Shown in pieces: positions 51,001 to 62,000 of a stretch of 62,000 nucleotides of DNA. Source of the stretch: Mesostigma viride (taxonomy: Eukaryota > Streptophyta > Mesostigmatophyceae > Mesostigmatales > Mesostigmataceae). Within the stretch, counting starts at the first letter, position 1, and each line of letters opens with the position of its first letter. Position numbers and translations under genes: made by a program. The stretch lies in NCBI GenBank assembly GCA_009746045.1, contig RPFO01000315.1:1-62000 (forward strand). Direction: 5' to 3'. Under the pieces are notes generated by a model. That model did not search any database. It was not told the origin of the DNA and saw nothing but the letters and a program-made list of their open reading frames with translations.

Positions 51001-54000
51001 AGACACTTGTGGGGGTGGTGCATGCGTGCCTTTAGGGGGGGGGCTGGCATGCGTGCCTGGGTTCGTGGGGTGGATGGCATGCGTGTGTGGGTGTGGGTGG
51101 TGGCTGGCATGCATAAGTGGGTTTGTAGGGTGGCTGGCATGCATGCGTGCATGTGGGGGGTGGCTGGCATGCATGCGTGGGTTTGTGGGGTGGCTGGCAT
51201 GCGTGCATGTGGCAGGGGCTGGCATGCGTTCGTGGTGTGGCTGGCATGCGTGTGTGGGTGTGGGTGGTGGCTGGCATGCATAAGTGGGTTTGTAGGGTGG
51301 CTGGCATGCATGCGTGCATGTGGGGGTGGCTGGCATGCGTGTGTGGGTTTGTGGGGGGTTGGCATGTGTGCCTGGGTTCGTGGGGTGGCTGGCATGCGTG
51401 TGTGGGTGTGGGTGGGGGCTGGCATGCATAAGTGGGTTTGTAGGGTGGCTGGCATGCATGAGTGGGTGTGGGGGTGGCTGGCATGCATGAGTGGGTGGGG
51501 GGGTGGCCGGCATGCATGCGTGGGTGTGGGGGGTGGCTGGCATGCATGCGTGGGTTTGTGGGGGGGCTGGCATGCGTGCATGCGGGAGGGGCTGGCATGC
51601 GTGCATGTGGGTTTGTGGGGGGGCTGCCATGCATGCGTGGGTTTGTGGGGGGGCTGGCATACGTGCGTGGGTGTGGGTGTGGCTGGCATGCGTGCGTGGG
51701 TGTCGGGGCGGGCTCCCATGCGTGCGTGCCTGTCGGGGGGGGCTGCCATGCGTGCGTGTGGGGGGTGGCTGTCTTGCATGCGTGGGTTTGTGGGGGGGCT
51801 GGCATACGTGCGTGGGTGTGGGTGTGGCTGGCATGCACGTGCATGTAGGGGGTGGCTGGCATGCATGCGTGCATGTGGGGGGGGCTGGCTTGCGTGCGTG
51901 GGTTCGTGGGGGGGCTGCCATGCGTGCGTGGGTGTGGGGGGGGGCTGCCATGCGTGTGTGTGGGGGGTGGCTGGCATGCATGCGTGGGTGGGAGGATGAC
52001 CATTCCAATGATAGCTCTTTACAACATGACAAAGGTACAGACACTTGTGGCGATGGTAAAATTCGTGGTTAATATTGTAATGTGTATCTGTTGGCATCTT
52101 TTTTGTGCCCTTGTGGGTCTGCAGGCTCAACGTATTGCAAACCTTTTGCAGCATTGGGGGCGCAGGTGCTTGGAAGGCGATGGGAGTGGTGGCGTTGGGA
52201 ACGCAGCGCTTGCGCCCTTGTCTATGTTGCAGCCAAGCATGGGTGTGGCTGTGGCGCAGGCAGTAGCGAGCTGGCCACCGTTCATGCGTGCGCAGGGGAC
52301 TGGTGTGTGGCCAGAGCCAATGGCCGTGGATCCAGGGCCAGCATCAGCGGGATGGCAGGTGCCAAGTGGCGCGGCGTTGGGGCAGGCCACTGCAATGGGG
52401 CCAGCGGTAATTGGTGCGCAGGCAGGGCAGGCAATTGCGGTGTGGCCACAGGCGGTGAGCGTGCAGCAAGGGCAGGTGGATGCAGCGAGGCAATCGGCCA
52501 ACGGCACGGCCTGTGGACAGACAACAGCGATGGCACAACCGGTTGCGGACGTGCAGGCGGAGCTTAGGTCGGTGTCATTGGGTACTGGTGCAGGGGGAGC
52601 GCAGGCGGCAACGGTGTGGCACCCGGCAACGCATACGCAGGCTGGCCAGGCTGCAGTGGAATTTCCACAAGTGGTTGGCGCAGTGGGTGATCAGGCCACA
52701 GCAGTGGGTGCGCAGCCATGGCAGGAGCAGGTGGGCAATGCTGTCGGTGTGATGCCTACGGAGTTGGCGCCATCGGCGAGTTTGAAGCGCGTTCGTTCCT
52801 CGACCGCAAGCACGCCTGTCGTGGGAGCGAGCACAGGGCGGGCTGATAAGGCAGTGGCTGTGGTTCGTCCGTCATCAATTGCGGCGGGTGCTTCCCAGAT
52901 CAGGGTGAGTTTATAAAACATTCTGTCGTGTAGGTGGTGTTGTCATCTTTCGAAATTACGTGACCCCCTCGACTCTGCTGGCAAATATTTTCTATGTCTT
53001 CACTAGTGTTGTTTTGATTGATTTGCGTTTTTTTTAAATATAATAGCGGTTGTCCTTTTGATGCGTTTAACCGTGAATGCCGTATTTGTGTGTGTTTCTG
53101 CTGCGATCACTTGTGTGCAGGTGGATGTCAGTGAATTCACGTCTCCCTTCGAGTATGCTGCCGCTGCAAAGACTGGTCATGCGAATGCTTGGGAGCACAT
53201 TGCTCGTGTACAATTTCTTCACCAGGCGTTGGAGGACAACTCCGATGAATTCAACGATGAGGATGTGCGCACTGCTGTAAGTTTGTAGTTCTGCCTTATG
53301 TTGCGTGTTTTTGTTGTTTTTATGTATGTTGTGGTTGTTTTTCCCCTGACAAAAAGGTTTGTCCTTTGTTTGTTTGTGATTATCTTTTTGGTTTTGTTGC
53401 GCAGTTGAACGCGCTGAAGCAATACTCGCTGGAAGCTAAGAAAAGATTCTACCGATTGTCTTTGGAGGCACAGCGTCGTCTGCAAGAAAAGAGCCATTTG
53501 GATCAGGGGACACGTAGCGTTGGTGGTACTTCAGCGACGCGGTCAATGGAATCGCTTGGTGTTGCACCGGCATCAGAGCGTGCTCCGCTAAGGCGTGAAC
53601 CCGTTGGAAAAGCTGCGCCTCAGGCGGGGGCTCCTGCGGGAAAGCGTCGTTTTGTGAAGCTCCGGGATCCTGAAGAGGACGATGAGGCGGTAGCACGTGG
53701 TTGTGCCTCTGGCGATGTTTCTGGACATATCCATGAGGCGCAAGGGTTGGTTGATAAAAGGGCGCGACATAAAGTCTCCACGAGTGATGGACATGCAGCT
53801 GGCCTTCGCCCTGGACCTCAGGTTGGCATGCTTGATTGTTGTGGTGGGTGGGGGGGTATTTTAAGAAATCGTTTTATACGTGTGTGTGTGTTAAGATTTT
53901 GACAGGACTCATTGCTTCGCTGTTGCTTCTTGCTTACTGCAGGAGTCCTTGCGGCGGTTTGGGTCCGGTGATGAATACGAGTACTATGCAAAGAAAATTT

Positions 54001-57000
54001 CTCGCAATCCGGCCATGCGAGATGATGAGAAGATTGCAATCTTGGACTCGCTGTTGGCAGAGCTACGCGGCGGCGCTGATTCTTTCAAGGATGCGGTAAG
54101 TTTCTTCATAACTATGCGGGGGGGCAAGTTGCTTTGCATCTCTGCCTGTGTGTTCTCTATGTTTCTAATTTCAATTGCAATGAATTTCCCCCCCCGCCCC
54201 CACCCCCTGCTCTGCGCACATGTCTATACCCAGGCCACGAAACTCTGGCAGATGATGGACAAGCGTTGTAAGAAGGTCATTTCCCAAGCGGCTGAGGCAG
54301 ATGTTGCAGTCGTAAGTGCTTTTTGGTTGCTGTTGTTGGATTCTTTCGTTGCATTTGTTTTACCCACAACGAGTGTTGTACAAACATTTCTTGTACACTT
54401 GTCCGAAAAATCCATAATCTTTTTTCTATTTAATTTTTTTCTATTTGTCTTTGTTATTTGTAATCCCTCAGGTTGACAATGACGTCTTGGATGGCCCCGG
54501 GCCTTATCTCGAGCTCGCGCAAGGCCTTTTTCTCGATGCGACATCATCTGTCTCAGACCGTTTGGACAACTTGCGCATGCTTGTCAACCAAGTTGCACAT
54601 GACAAGCGGCTTACACTGTCACAGAAGCAAACATTGGTAAGTTTAGTTTAGTTATGTTAGTTTTGCATCATTTGTAATTTCTTTGATCCCTTCATACAAC
54701 TATATGTGTCTTTTCTCTTCTGACCTTGCCAGCGTGGAATTGTTGTTCGTCTTTGGTTCTGTTAATCGCAGGTTAGGAAGTTCATGTGCCTTATCAATGA
54801 GCTGAGAGCAGCGCACCGCAGTGAGCAAGATGAAGTCATGAGCGATGTGGCGGGCGAAAGCGCCGCTGATGCGTCGGCAGCCGCAGCTGTGGAACACCTG
54901 GAGTCGAAAAAGACTCACAAACGGGATAGTTCCCAGCGGAAGAAGAGGGAGGAGGAGAGTGCAGGCTTCAATGGCGACCGTGGCAGTGTGGCTGGTTCAC
55001 GGACTCGGTCTCGTCTGCATGTGAACGCTGACGGTTCCGAGACGCCGCGGACAAAGAAGAAGCGGGTGGGTTTGGAAATGCGGTGTCAACTTTTTGTTGC
55101 GGGCTGCCATGCGTGTGTGGGTGTGGGAGTGGCTGGCATGCATGCGTGGGTTTGTGGGGTGGCTGGCATGCCTGCGTGGATGTGTGGGGTGGTGGATGTG
55201 TGGGGTGGCTGGCATGCATGCGTGCATGTGGGGGGTGGCTGGCATGCGTGCGTGCATGTAGGGTTTGTGGGGTGGCTGGCATGCATGCGTGGATTTATGG
55301 GAGTGCTGGCATACGTGTGTGGGTGTGGGTGGTGGCTGGCATGCGTGCGTGGGTGTCAGGGAGGGCTGGCATGCGTGTGTGGGTGTGGGTGGTGGCTGGC
55401 ATGCATGCGTGGGTGTTGGGGTGGCTGGCATGCATGCGTGGGTTTGTGGGGTGGCTGGCATGCCTGCGTGGATGTGTGGGGTGGCTGGCATGCGTGCGTG
55501 CATGTGGGGGGTGGCTGGCATGCGTGCGTGCATGTAGGGTTTGTGGGGTGGCTGGCATGCCTGCGTGCATGTGGGGGGTGGCTGGCATGCGTGCGTGGGT
55601 GTGGGGGGTGGCTGGCATGCGTGCGTGCATGTAGGGTTTGTAGGGTGGCTGGCATGCATGCGTGGATTTATGGGAGGGCTGGCATACGTGTGTGGGTGTG
55701 GGTGGTGGATGGCATGCATGCGAGGGTGTGGGGGGGAGCTGCCATGCATGCATGTGGGGCGGGGCGGGCTGGCATGCGTGCGTGGGTGTGGGAGTGGCTG
55801 GCATGCTTGTGTGGGTGTGGGGGGGGGCTGCCATGCATGCGTGGGTTTGTGGGGTGGCTGGCATGCATGCGTGGATGTGTGGGGTGGCTGGCATGCGTGC
55901 GTGCATGTGGGGGGTGGCTGGCATTGCGTGCGTGCATGTAGGGTTTGTGGGGTGGCTGGCATGCCTGCGTGAATTTATGGGGTGGCTGGCATGCATGCGT
56001 GCATGTGGGGGGTGGCTGGCATGTGTGCGTGGGTGTCGGGGGGGGCTGGCATGCGTGTGTGGGTGTGGGTGGTGGCTGGCATGCATGCGTGGGTGTTGGG
56101 GTGGCTGGCATGCATGCGTGGGTGTGGTGGTGGCTGGCATGCATGCGTGGGTTTGTGGGGTGGCTGGCATGCCTGCGTGGATGTGTGGGGTGGTGGATGT
56201 GTGGGGTGGCTGGCATGCATGCGTGCATGTGGGGGGTGGCTGGCATGCGTGCGTGCATGTAGGGTTTGTGGGGTGGCTGGCATGCATGCGTGGATTTATG
56301 GGAGTGCTGGCATACGTGTGTGGGTGTGGGTGGTGGCTGGCATGCGTGCGTGGGTGTCAGGGAGGGCTGGCATGCGTGTGTGGGTGTGGGTGGTGGCTGG
56401 CATGCATGCGTGGGTGTTGGGGTGGCTGGCATGAATGCGTGGATTTATGGGAGTGCTGGCATACGTGCGTGGCTGTGGGGGTGGCTGGCATGCGTGCCTA
56501 GATTGGTGGGGTGGCTGGCATGCATGCGTGCATATGGGGGGGGGTTGGCATGCGTGTGTGGATTTATGGGAGGGCTGGCATGCGTGCCTGGGTTCGTGGG
56601 GTGGCTGCCATGCATGCGAGGATGTGGGGGGGAGCTGCCATGCATGCATGTGGGGCGGGGCGGGCCGCCATGCATGCGTGTATGTGGGGGGTGGCTGGTA
56701 TGCATGCGTGGGTTTATGGGGGCGCTGGCATGCGTGGGTGTGGGAGTGGCTGGTGGGGTGGCTGGCATGCATGCGTGGATTTATGGGAGGGCTGGCCTGC
56801 GTGGGTGTCGCGGGGGGCTGCCATGCGTGCGTGGGTGTCGGGGGGGGCTGGCATCCGTGTGTGGATTTATGGGAGGGCTGGCATGCATGCCTGGGTTCGT
56901 GGGGTGGCTGGCATGCGTGTGTGGGTGTGGGTGGTGGCTGGCATGCATGCGAGGGTGTGGGTGGGAGCTGGCATGCATGCATGTGGGGCGGGGCGGGCTG

Positions 57001-60000
57001 CCATGCGTGCGTGGGTGTGGGAGTGGCTGGCATGCTACGCAAGTTTGTGGGATGGCTGCCATGCGTGCGTGGCTGTGGGGGTGGCTGGCATGCGTGCCTA
57101 GGTTGGTGGGGTGGCTGGCATGCATGTGGGGGGGGGCTGGCATGCTACCCGGGTTTGTGGGGTGGCAGACATGCATGCATGCATGTGGGGGGTGGCTGGC
57201 ATGCTACGTGGCTGTGGGGGGGGGCTGGCATGCGTGCGTGGGTGTGGGGGGTGGCTGCCATGCGTGTGGGGGGAGGGGGGATGGCATGCGTGCTTGGGTT
57301 CGTGGGGTGGGCTGCCATGCGTGCATGGGTTTGGGGGGGGGCTGGCATGTGTACGTTGGTGAGGGGGGTGGCTGGCATGCATAAGTGGGTTTGTGGGGTG
57401 GCTGGCATGCGTGCATGTGGGGGGGGGCTGGCATGCGTGGGTGGATTTATGGGAGGGCTGGCATGCGTGCGTGGGTGTCGGGGAGGGCTGGTATGCGTGT
57501 GTGGGTTTGTGGGAGTGCTGTCATGCGTGCGTGGGTGTGGGTGTGGGGCTGGCATGCATGCGAGGGTGTGGGGGGGAGCTGCCACGCATGCATGTGGGGC
57601 GGGGCGGGCTGGCATGCGTGCGTGGGTGTGGGAGGGGCTGGCATGCATGTGTGGGTGTGGGTGGTGGCTGGCATGCCTGCGTGGATGTGTGGAGTGGCTG
57701 GCATGCATGGGTGGCTGTGGGGGTGGCTGGCATGCTACGTAGGTTTGTGGGGTGGCTGCCATGCGTGGGTGGCTGTGGGGGTGGCTGGCATGCATGCCTA
57801 TGGGTGTGGGAGGGGCTGGCATGCATGTGTGGGTGTGGGTGGTGGCTGGCATGCCTGCGTGGATGTGTGGAGTGGCTGGCATGCGTGGGTGGCTGTGGGG
57901 GTGGCTGGCGGTGCCCCTGATTGCTGTCTGGCCCCTAATCACATGGATGTGGCTGGCTGCCTGTCGGTCTGTTTGCCGCATCCCCCAACCCCATGCCTTA
58001 CTTATGTTGCGGGAGCTATGGCACAATGTTCTTCTCCGCCCTTATGGCGTGGGAGCTATGCCAAAATTTTCTACACCGCCCTTACTTATGTTACGGGAGC
58101 TATAGCAAAATTTTATTCTCCACCCTTATGGCCCGGGAGCTATGCCAAAATTTTCTACACCGGCCTTACTTATGTTGCGGGAGCTATGGCAAAATTTTAT
58201 TCTCCACCCTTATGGCGCGGGAGCTATGCCAAAATTTTCTTCACCGGCCTTACTTATGTTGCGGGAGCTATGCCAAAATTTTCTGCACTGCCCTTGTGGC
58301 GCGGGAGCTATGCCAAAATTTTCTTCACCGCCCTTACTTATGTTGCTGGAGCTATGCCAAAATTTTCTGCACTGCCCTTGTGGCGCGGGAGCTATGCCAA
58401 AATTTTCTGCACCACCCTTGTGGCGCGGGAGCTATGCCAAAACTTTATTCACTGCCCTTGCGGCGCGGGAGCTATGTTAACACTTTATTCACTGCCCTTG
58501 TGGCGCGGGAGCTATGCTAAAATTTTCTGCATCCCCCCTTGTGGCGCGGGAGCTATGCCAAAATTTTCTGCATCCCCCTAGTGGCGCGGGAGCTATGCCA
58601 AAATTTTCTGCACCACCCTTGTGGCGCGGGAGCTATGCCAAAAGTTTTCTGCAACACCCTTGTGGCGCGGGAGCTATGCCAAAATTTTCTACACCGGCCT
58701 TACTTATGTTGCGGGAGCTATGGCAAAATTTTATTCTCCACCCTTATGGCGCGGGAGCTATGCCAAAATTTTCTTCACCGGCCTTACTTATGTTGCGGGA
58801 GCTATGCCAAAATTTTCTGCACTGCCCTTGTGGCGCGGGAGCTATGCCAAAATTTTCTTCACCGCCCTTACTTATGTTGCTGGAGCTATGCCAAAATTTT
58901 CTGCACTGCCCTTGTGGCGCGGGAGCTATGCCAAAATTTTCTGCACCACCCTTGTGGCGCGGGAGCTATGCCAAAACTTTATTCACTGCCCTTGCGGCGC
59001 GGGAGCTATGTTAACACTTTATTCACTGCCCTTGTGGCGCGGGAGCTATGCCAAAATTTTCTACACCGGCCTTACTTATGTTGCGGGAGCTATGGCAAAA
59101 TTTTATTCTCCACCCTTATGGCGCGGGAGCTATGCCAAAATTTTCTTCACCGGCCTTACTTATGTTGAGGGAGCTATGCCAAAATTTTCTGCACTGCCCT
59201 TGTGGCGCGGGAGCTATGCCAAAATTTTCTTCACCGCCCTTACTTATGTTGCTGGAGCTATGCCAAAATTTTCTGCACTGCCCTTGTGGCGCGGGAGCTA
59301 TGCCAAAATTTTCTGCACCACCCTTGTGGCGCGGGAGCTATGCCAAAACTTTATTCACTGCCCTTGCGGCGCGGGAGCTATGTTAACACTTTATTCACTG
59401 CCCTTGTGGCGCGGGAGCTATGCTAAAATTTTCTGCATCCCCCCTTGTGGCGCGGGAGCTACGCCAAAATTTTCTGCATCCCCCCTTGTGGCGCGGGAGC
59501 TATGCCAAAATTTTCTGCACCACCCTTGTGGCGCGGGAGCTATGCCAAAAGTTTTCTGCAACACCCTTGTGGCGCGGGAGCTATGCCAAAATTTTCTACA
59601 CCGGCCTTACTTATGTTGCGGGAGCTATGGCAAAATTTTATTCTCCACCCTTATGGCGCGGGAGCTATGCCAAAATTTTCTTCACCGGCCTTACTTATGT
59701 TGCGGGAGCTATGCCAAAATTTTCTGCACTGCCCTTGTGGCGCGGGAGCTATGCCAAAATTTTCTTCACCGCCCTTACTTATGTTGCTGGAGCTATGCCA
59801 AAATTTTCTGCACTGCCCTTGTGGCGCGGGAGCTATGCCAAAATTTTCTGCACCACCCTTGTGGCGCGGGAGCTATGCCAAAACTTTATTCACTGCCCTT
59901 GCGGCGCGGGAGCTATGTTAACACTTTATTCACTGCCCTTGTGGCGCGGGAGCTATGCCAAAATTTTCTACACCGGCCTTACTTATGTTGCGGGAGCTAT

Positions 60001-62000
60001 GGCAAAATTTTATTCTCCACCCTTATGGCGCGGGAGCTATGCCAAAATTTTCTTCACCGCCCTTACTTATGTTGCTGGAGCTATGCCAAAATTTTCTGCA
60101 CTGCCCTTGTGGCGCGGGAGCTATGCCAAAATTTTCTGCACCACCCTTGTGGCGCGGGAGCTATGCCAAAACTTTATTCACTGCCCTTGCGGCGCGGGAG
60201 CTATGTTAACACTTTATTCACTGCCCTTGTGGCGCGGGAGCTATGCTAAAATTTTCTGCATCCCCCCTTGTGGCGCGGGAGCTATGCCAAAATTTTCTGC
60301 ATCCCCCCTTGTGGCGCGGGAGCTATGCCAAAATTTTCTGCACCACCCTTGTGGCGCGGGAGCTATGCCAAAAGTTTTCTGCAACACCCTTGTGGCGCGG
60401 GAGCTATGCCAAAATTTTCTACACCAGCCTTACTTATGTTGCGGGAGCTATGGCAAAATTTTATTCTCCACCCTTATGGCGCGGGAGCTATGCCAAAATT
60501 TTCTTCACCGGCCTTACTTATGTTGCGGGAGCTATGCCAAAATTTTCTGCACTGCCCTTGTGGCGCGGGAGCTATGCCAAAATTTTCTTCACCGCCCTTA
60601 CTTATGTTGCTGGAGCTATGCCAAAATTTTCTGCACTGCCCTTGTGGCGCGGGAGCTATGCCAAAATTTTCTGCACCACCCTTGTGGCGCGGGAGCTATG
60701 CCAAAACTTTATTCACTGCCCTTGCGGCGCGGGAGCTATGTTAACACTTTATTCACTGCCCTTGTGGCGCGGGAGCTATGCTAAAATTTTCTGCATCCCC
60801 CCTTGTGGCGCGGGAGCTATGCCAAAATTTTCTGCATCCCCCCTTGTGGCGCGGGAGCTATGCCAAAATTTTCTGCACCACCCTTGTGGCGCGGGAGCTA
60901 TGCCAAAAGTTTTCTGCAACACCCTTGTGGCGCGGGAGCTATGCTAAAATTTTCTTCGCTACCCTTGTGGTGCGGGAGCTATGCCAAAACTTTCTTCACT
61001 GCCCTTGTGGCGCGGGAGCTATGCCAAAACTTTCTTCACTGCCCTTGTAGCGCGGAAGCTCTGCCAAAATTTTCTGCACCACCCTTGTGGCGCGGGAGCT
61101 ATGCCATATTGTTGGTTGCATTTCTTGCTGGCAGTCGGGTTAATTTCTTTTTGTCACATGATACTCTTTACAATGTCTTTGTTGTGATGATTGCAGGAGG
61201 CCAAGGAGACGGACATGTTTGGTATGCCGCTCTCGGAGATTCAGCGGCTCATGAAGTGCCTCGACACGGGCGACTTCAAGGGCTTCAAGGTGAAGGAGCA
61301 TCGCATGAAGCCTGTGGACGCGGACGCGGCGCGATCGTATGCGCTGGAAGGCCAGTACAAGAGCGTCTGCAAGCACTGCCGCGCGCCGCTGTTCAGGGAG
61401 GAGCGCCAGGGAGTCTGCTGCTCGAACGGCAAGATCAGGGGGCTGAAGCCGAACTTGCGGATGATCATCGAGAAGCGCCACAGGCTGCAGCAGGAGACCG
61501 CCAAGGAGACGCCCGATGCACGAGTCGTGCGCGAGTGCACGCTGACCGAGCAGGAGGAGATGCTGTGGCGCATCCACTGCGATCCGGTGAACGAGCGGTT
61601 GTGGCGCACGCACGGGCGCTTCCTCAACACCGTGTTTGCGGTGGCACGCGTTGTCGCGTCCGGGCGCGTGTGCGACCCCGTCAACGGCGCCGGGGAGAGC
61701 GTGCTGGAGCTGCACGGCTACACGATCGAGAAGATGGTCCCCATCATAAAAAATGGGCGCCAGCTGAACGAGCATTTTTACCCGCTGGCGAGGACGCCCC
61801 AGGCGAGGGAGGAGTCCCTGCGACAGCCGCTTCAAGAGTAGGTCGAATCTGCTTAGATAATGCGTGGTTCATTTCTTCTTTTTCACACAAGTTGCTTCTC
61901 GAGCCATGGGTTTGATTGGATGACGAAGAGTGAACGCGTTGTTCGTGTGGCGCTCGGCGCAGGTATGCGGGGAATAACCCGGAGGTGCGCGACCTTGTGG
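48004..62000 (+). CDS. Giant Helitron gene, copy B (partial: exons 1-12 and start of 13)
   Basis: This is a second, direct copy of the same gene, cut by the window end. Exons: 48004-48072, 48237-48404, 48562-48630, 50280-50462, 52125-52904, 53121-53276, 53405-53821, 53943-54095, 54234-54311, 54472-54636, 54772-55065, 61197-61837, and 61963 to the edge. Exons 1-4, 6, 8-10 and 12 have exactly the lengths seen in copy A. Exons 5, 7 and 11 differ by 84, 69 and 18 nt, all multiples of three. No stop or frameshift is seen. In exon 12 I count 9 silent and 5 replacement differences from copy A, a pattern of purifying selection. Introns 3 and 11 carry large repeat arrays that copy A lacks or has in smaller form. 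Whether Rep, helicase and protease parts are intact lies outside the window. Confidence 0.78.
48716..50110. repeat. ~185-bp satellite in intron 3 of gene B
   Basis: About seven units, closest to the inverted array at 33-36 kb. It is flanked by two copies of an 85-bp intron segment (48631-48715 and 50124-50208) that begins at the 5' splice site. Confidence 0.9.
50515..51985. repeat. 30-bp minisatellite in intron 4 of gene B
   Basis: Two sub-arrays, 50515-50960 and 51010-51985, each followed by ACCATTCCAATGATAGCTC and ACAAAGGTACAGACACTTGT. The first sub-array is interrupted by unique bases CCAAAAGTTTTGTACTTCGC near 50590. Confidence 0.92.
52125..52904 (+). CDS. Exon 5 of Helitron gene B: Ala/Gln-rich low-complexity segment
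   Basis: 260 codons, phase 0, flanked by CTGCAG and GTGAGT. It matches exon 5 of copy A but lacks about 28 residues in the repetitive VWPQ/VQ region through in-frame deletions. It ends SQIR where copy A ends SQIV. The start AQRIANLLQHWGRRCLEGDGSG and the basic end LKRVRSSTAS are unchanged. Confidence 0.7.
55095..57905. repeat. 30-bp minisatellite in intron 11 of gene B
   Basis: About 2.8 kb, orthologous in position to the intron 11 array of copy A. Internal segmental repeats occur, for example 55125-55440 resembles 56125-56430. Confidence 0.92.
57985..61105. repeat. 40-bp tandem repeat (GGCGCGGGAGCTATGCCAAA type) in intron 11 of gene B
   Basis: About 77 units of 40 bp (some 41). Subtypes differ in the second half (CTGCACCACC, TTCACCGCCC, TATTCACTGCCC, and a TTACTTATGTTGC variant). 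Higher-order blocks of about 373, 451 and 534 bp repeat, marked by CTACACCGGCC near 58152, 58687, 59060, 59593 and 59966. Stop-free in three frames, so it yields long artefactual ORFs. Absent from copy A except for the relic at 22746-22830. Confidence 0.93.
61197..61837 (+). CDS. Exon 12 of Helitron gene B: Helitron zinc finger
   Basis: 641 nt, the same length and phase as exon 12 of copy A. It keeps CKHC, FREE and CCSNGKIRGLKP. Differences from copy A are mostly silent third-base changes; the replacements are V/I, A/V, P/A, P/S and A/T. It follows a 6.1-kb intron of two stacked satellite arrays. It is spliced by GTAGGT to exon 13, whose first 38 bases (61963-62000) reach the window edge and read YAGNNPEVRDLV. 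Confidence 0.85.

Noticed and set aside
58621-60249. 542-aa ORF of ARELCQNF/CGAGAMPK repeats
   Set aside because: 40-bp satellite without stops in three frames. The reading changes frame every unit, and the array is absent from copy A at the same site.

Overview
The window is nuclear DNA of a eukaryote. Genes are split by GT-AG introns of about 120-170 bp. Exons 12-24 of the main gene are very GC-rich at third codon positions. Most of the rest is satellite and minisatellite DNA. The species cannot be read from the sequence; a GC-rich alga or other protist is a guess. No bacterial, organellar or viral gene was recognised.

The centrepiece is a complete giant Helitron (rolling-circle DNA transposon) gene on the + strand at 3790-32566. 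I model it as 24 exons encoding about 4,456 residues. The product has four parts: (1) an unrecognised N-terminal extension of about 889 residues (exons 1-11); (2) the Helitron zinc finger and HUH/Y2 Rep nuclease (exons 12-16); (3) a PIF1-type helicase (exons 18-20); (4) acidic linkers, then a C-terminal exon with four tandem ubiquitin-specific-protease-like units. Units 2 and 4 keep a Cys box and a His box. Units 1 and 3 have Gly in place of Cys. The one coding lesion seen is a G7-run frameshift in exon 14 (15184-15190).

A second copy in the same orientation starts at 48004 and leaves the window in exon 13. All its visible exons have the same length as in copy A or differ by multiples of three. 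A third, truncated copy (exons 1-3) lies inverted at 36433-36937.

Upstream of each full gene is the same order: an unresolved small transcription unit (T), then a roughly 1.2-kb GC-rich promoter-like module (P). The window is therefore about one and a third turns of a roughly 44-47 kb direct tandem repeat. T and P are duplicated once more, with a 4.74-kb period, between 37.7 and 47.6 kb.

Layout: 1-2000 T remnant with CCAG satellite; 2098-3357 P; 3358-32566 Helitron gene A; 32567-33018 3' flank; 33019-37150 inverted partial copy with a large satellite; 37150-37680 unique and G-run DNA; 37680-47572 P-T-P-T-P; 47573-62000 Helitron gene B.

Every intron longer than about 300 bp owes its size to tandem repeats: a 30-bp GGCTGGCATGC minisatellite, a ~185-bp GGACCATGG satellite, a 191-bp palindromic repeat, or a 40-bp repeat. 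Orthologous introns in the copies differ in which repeat they carry and how much.
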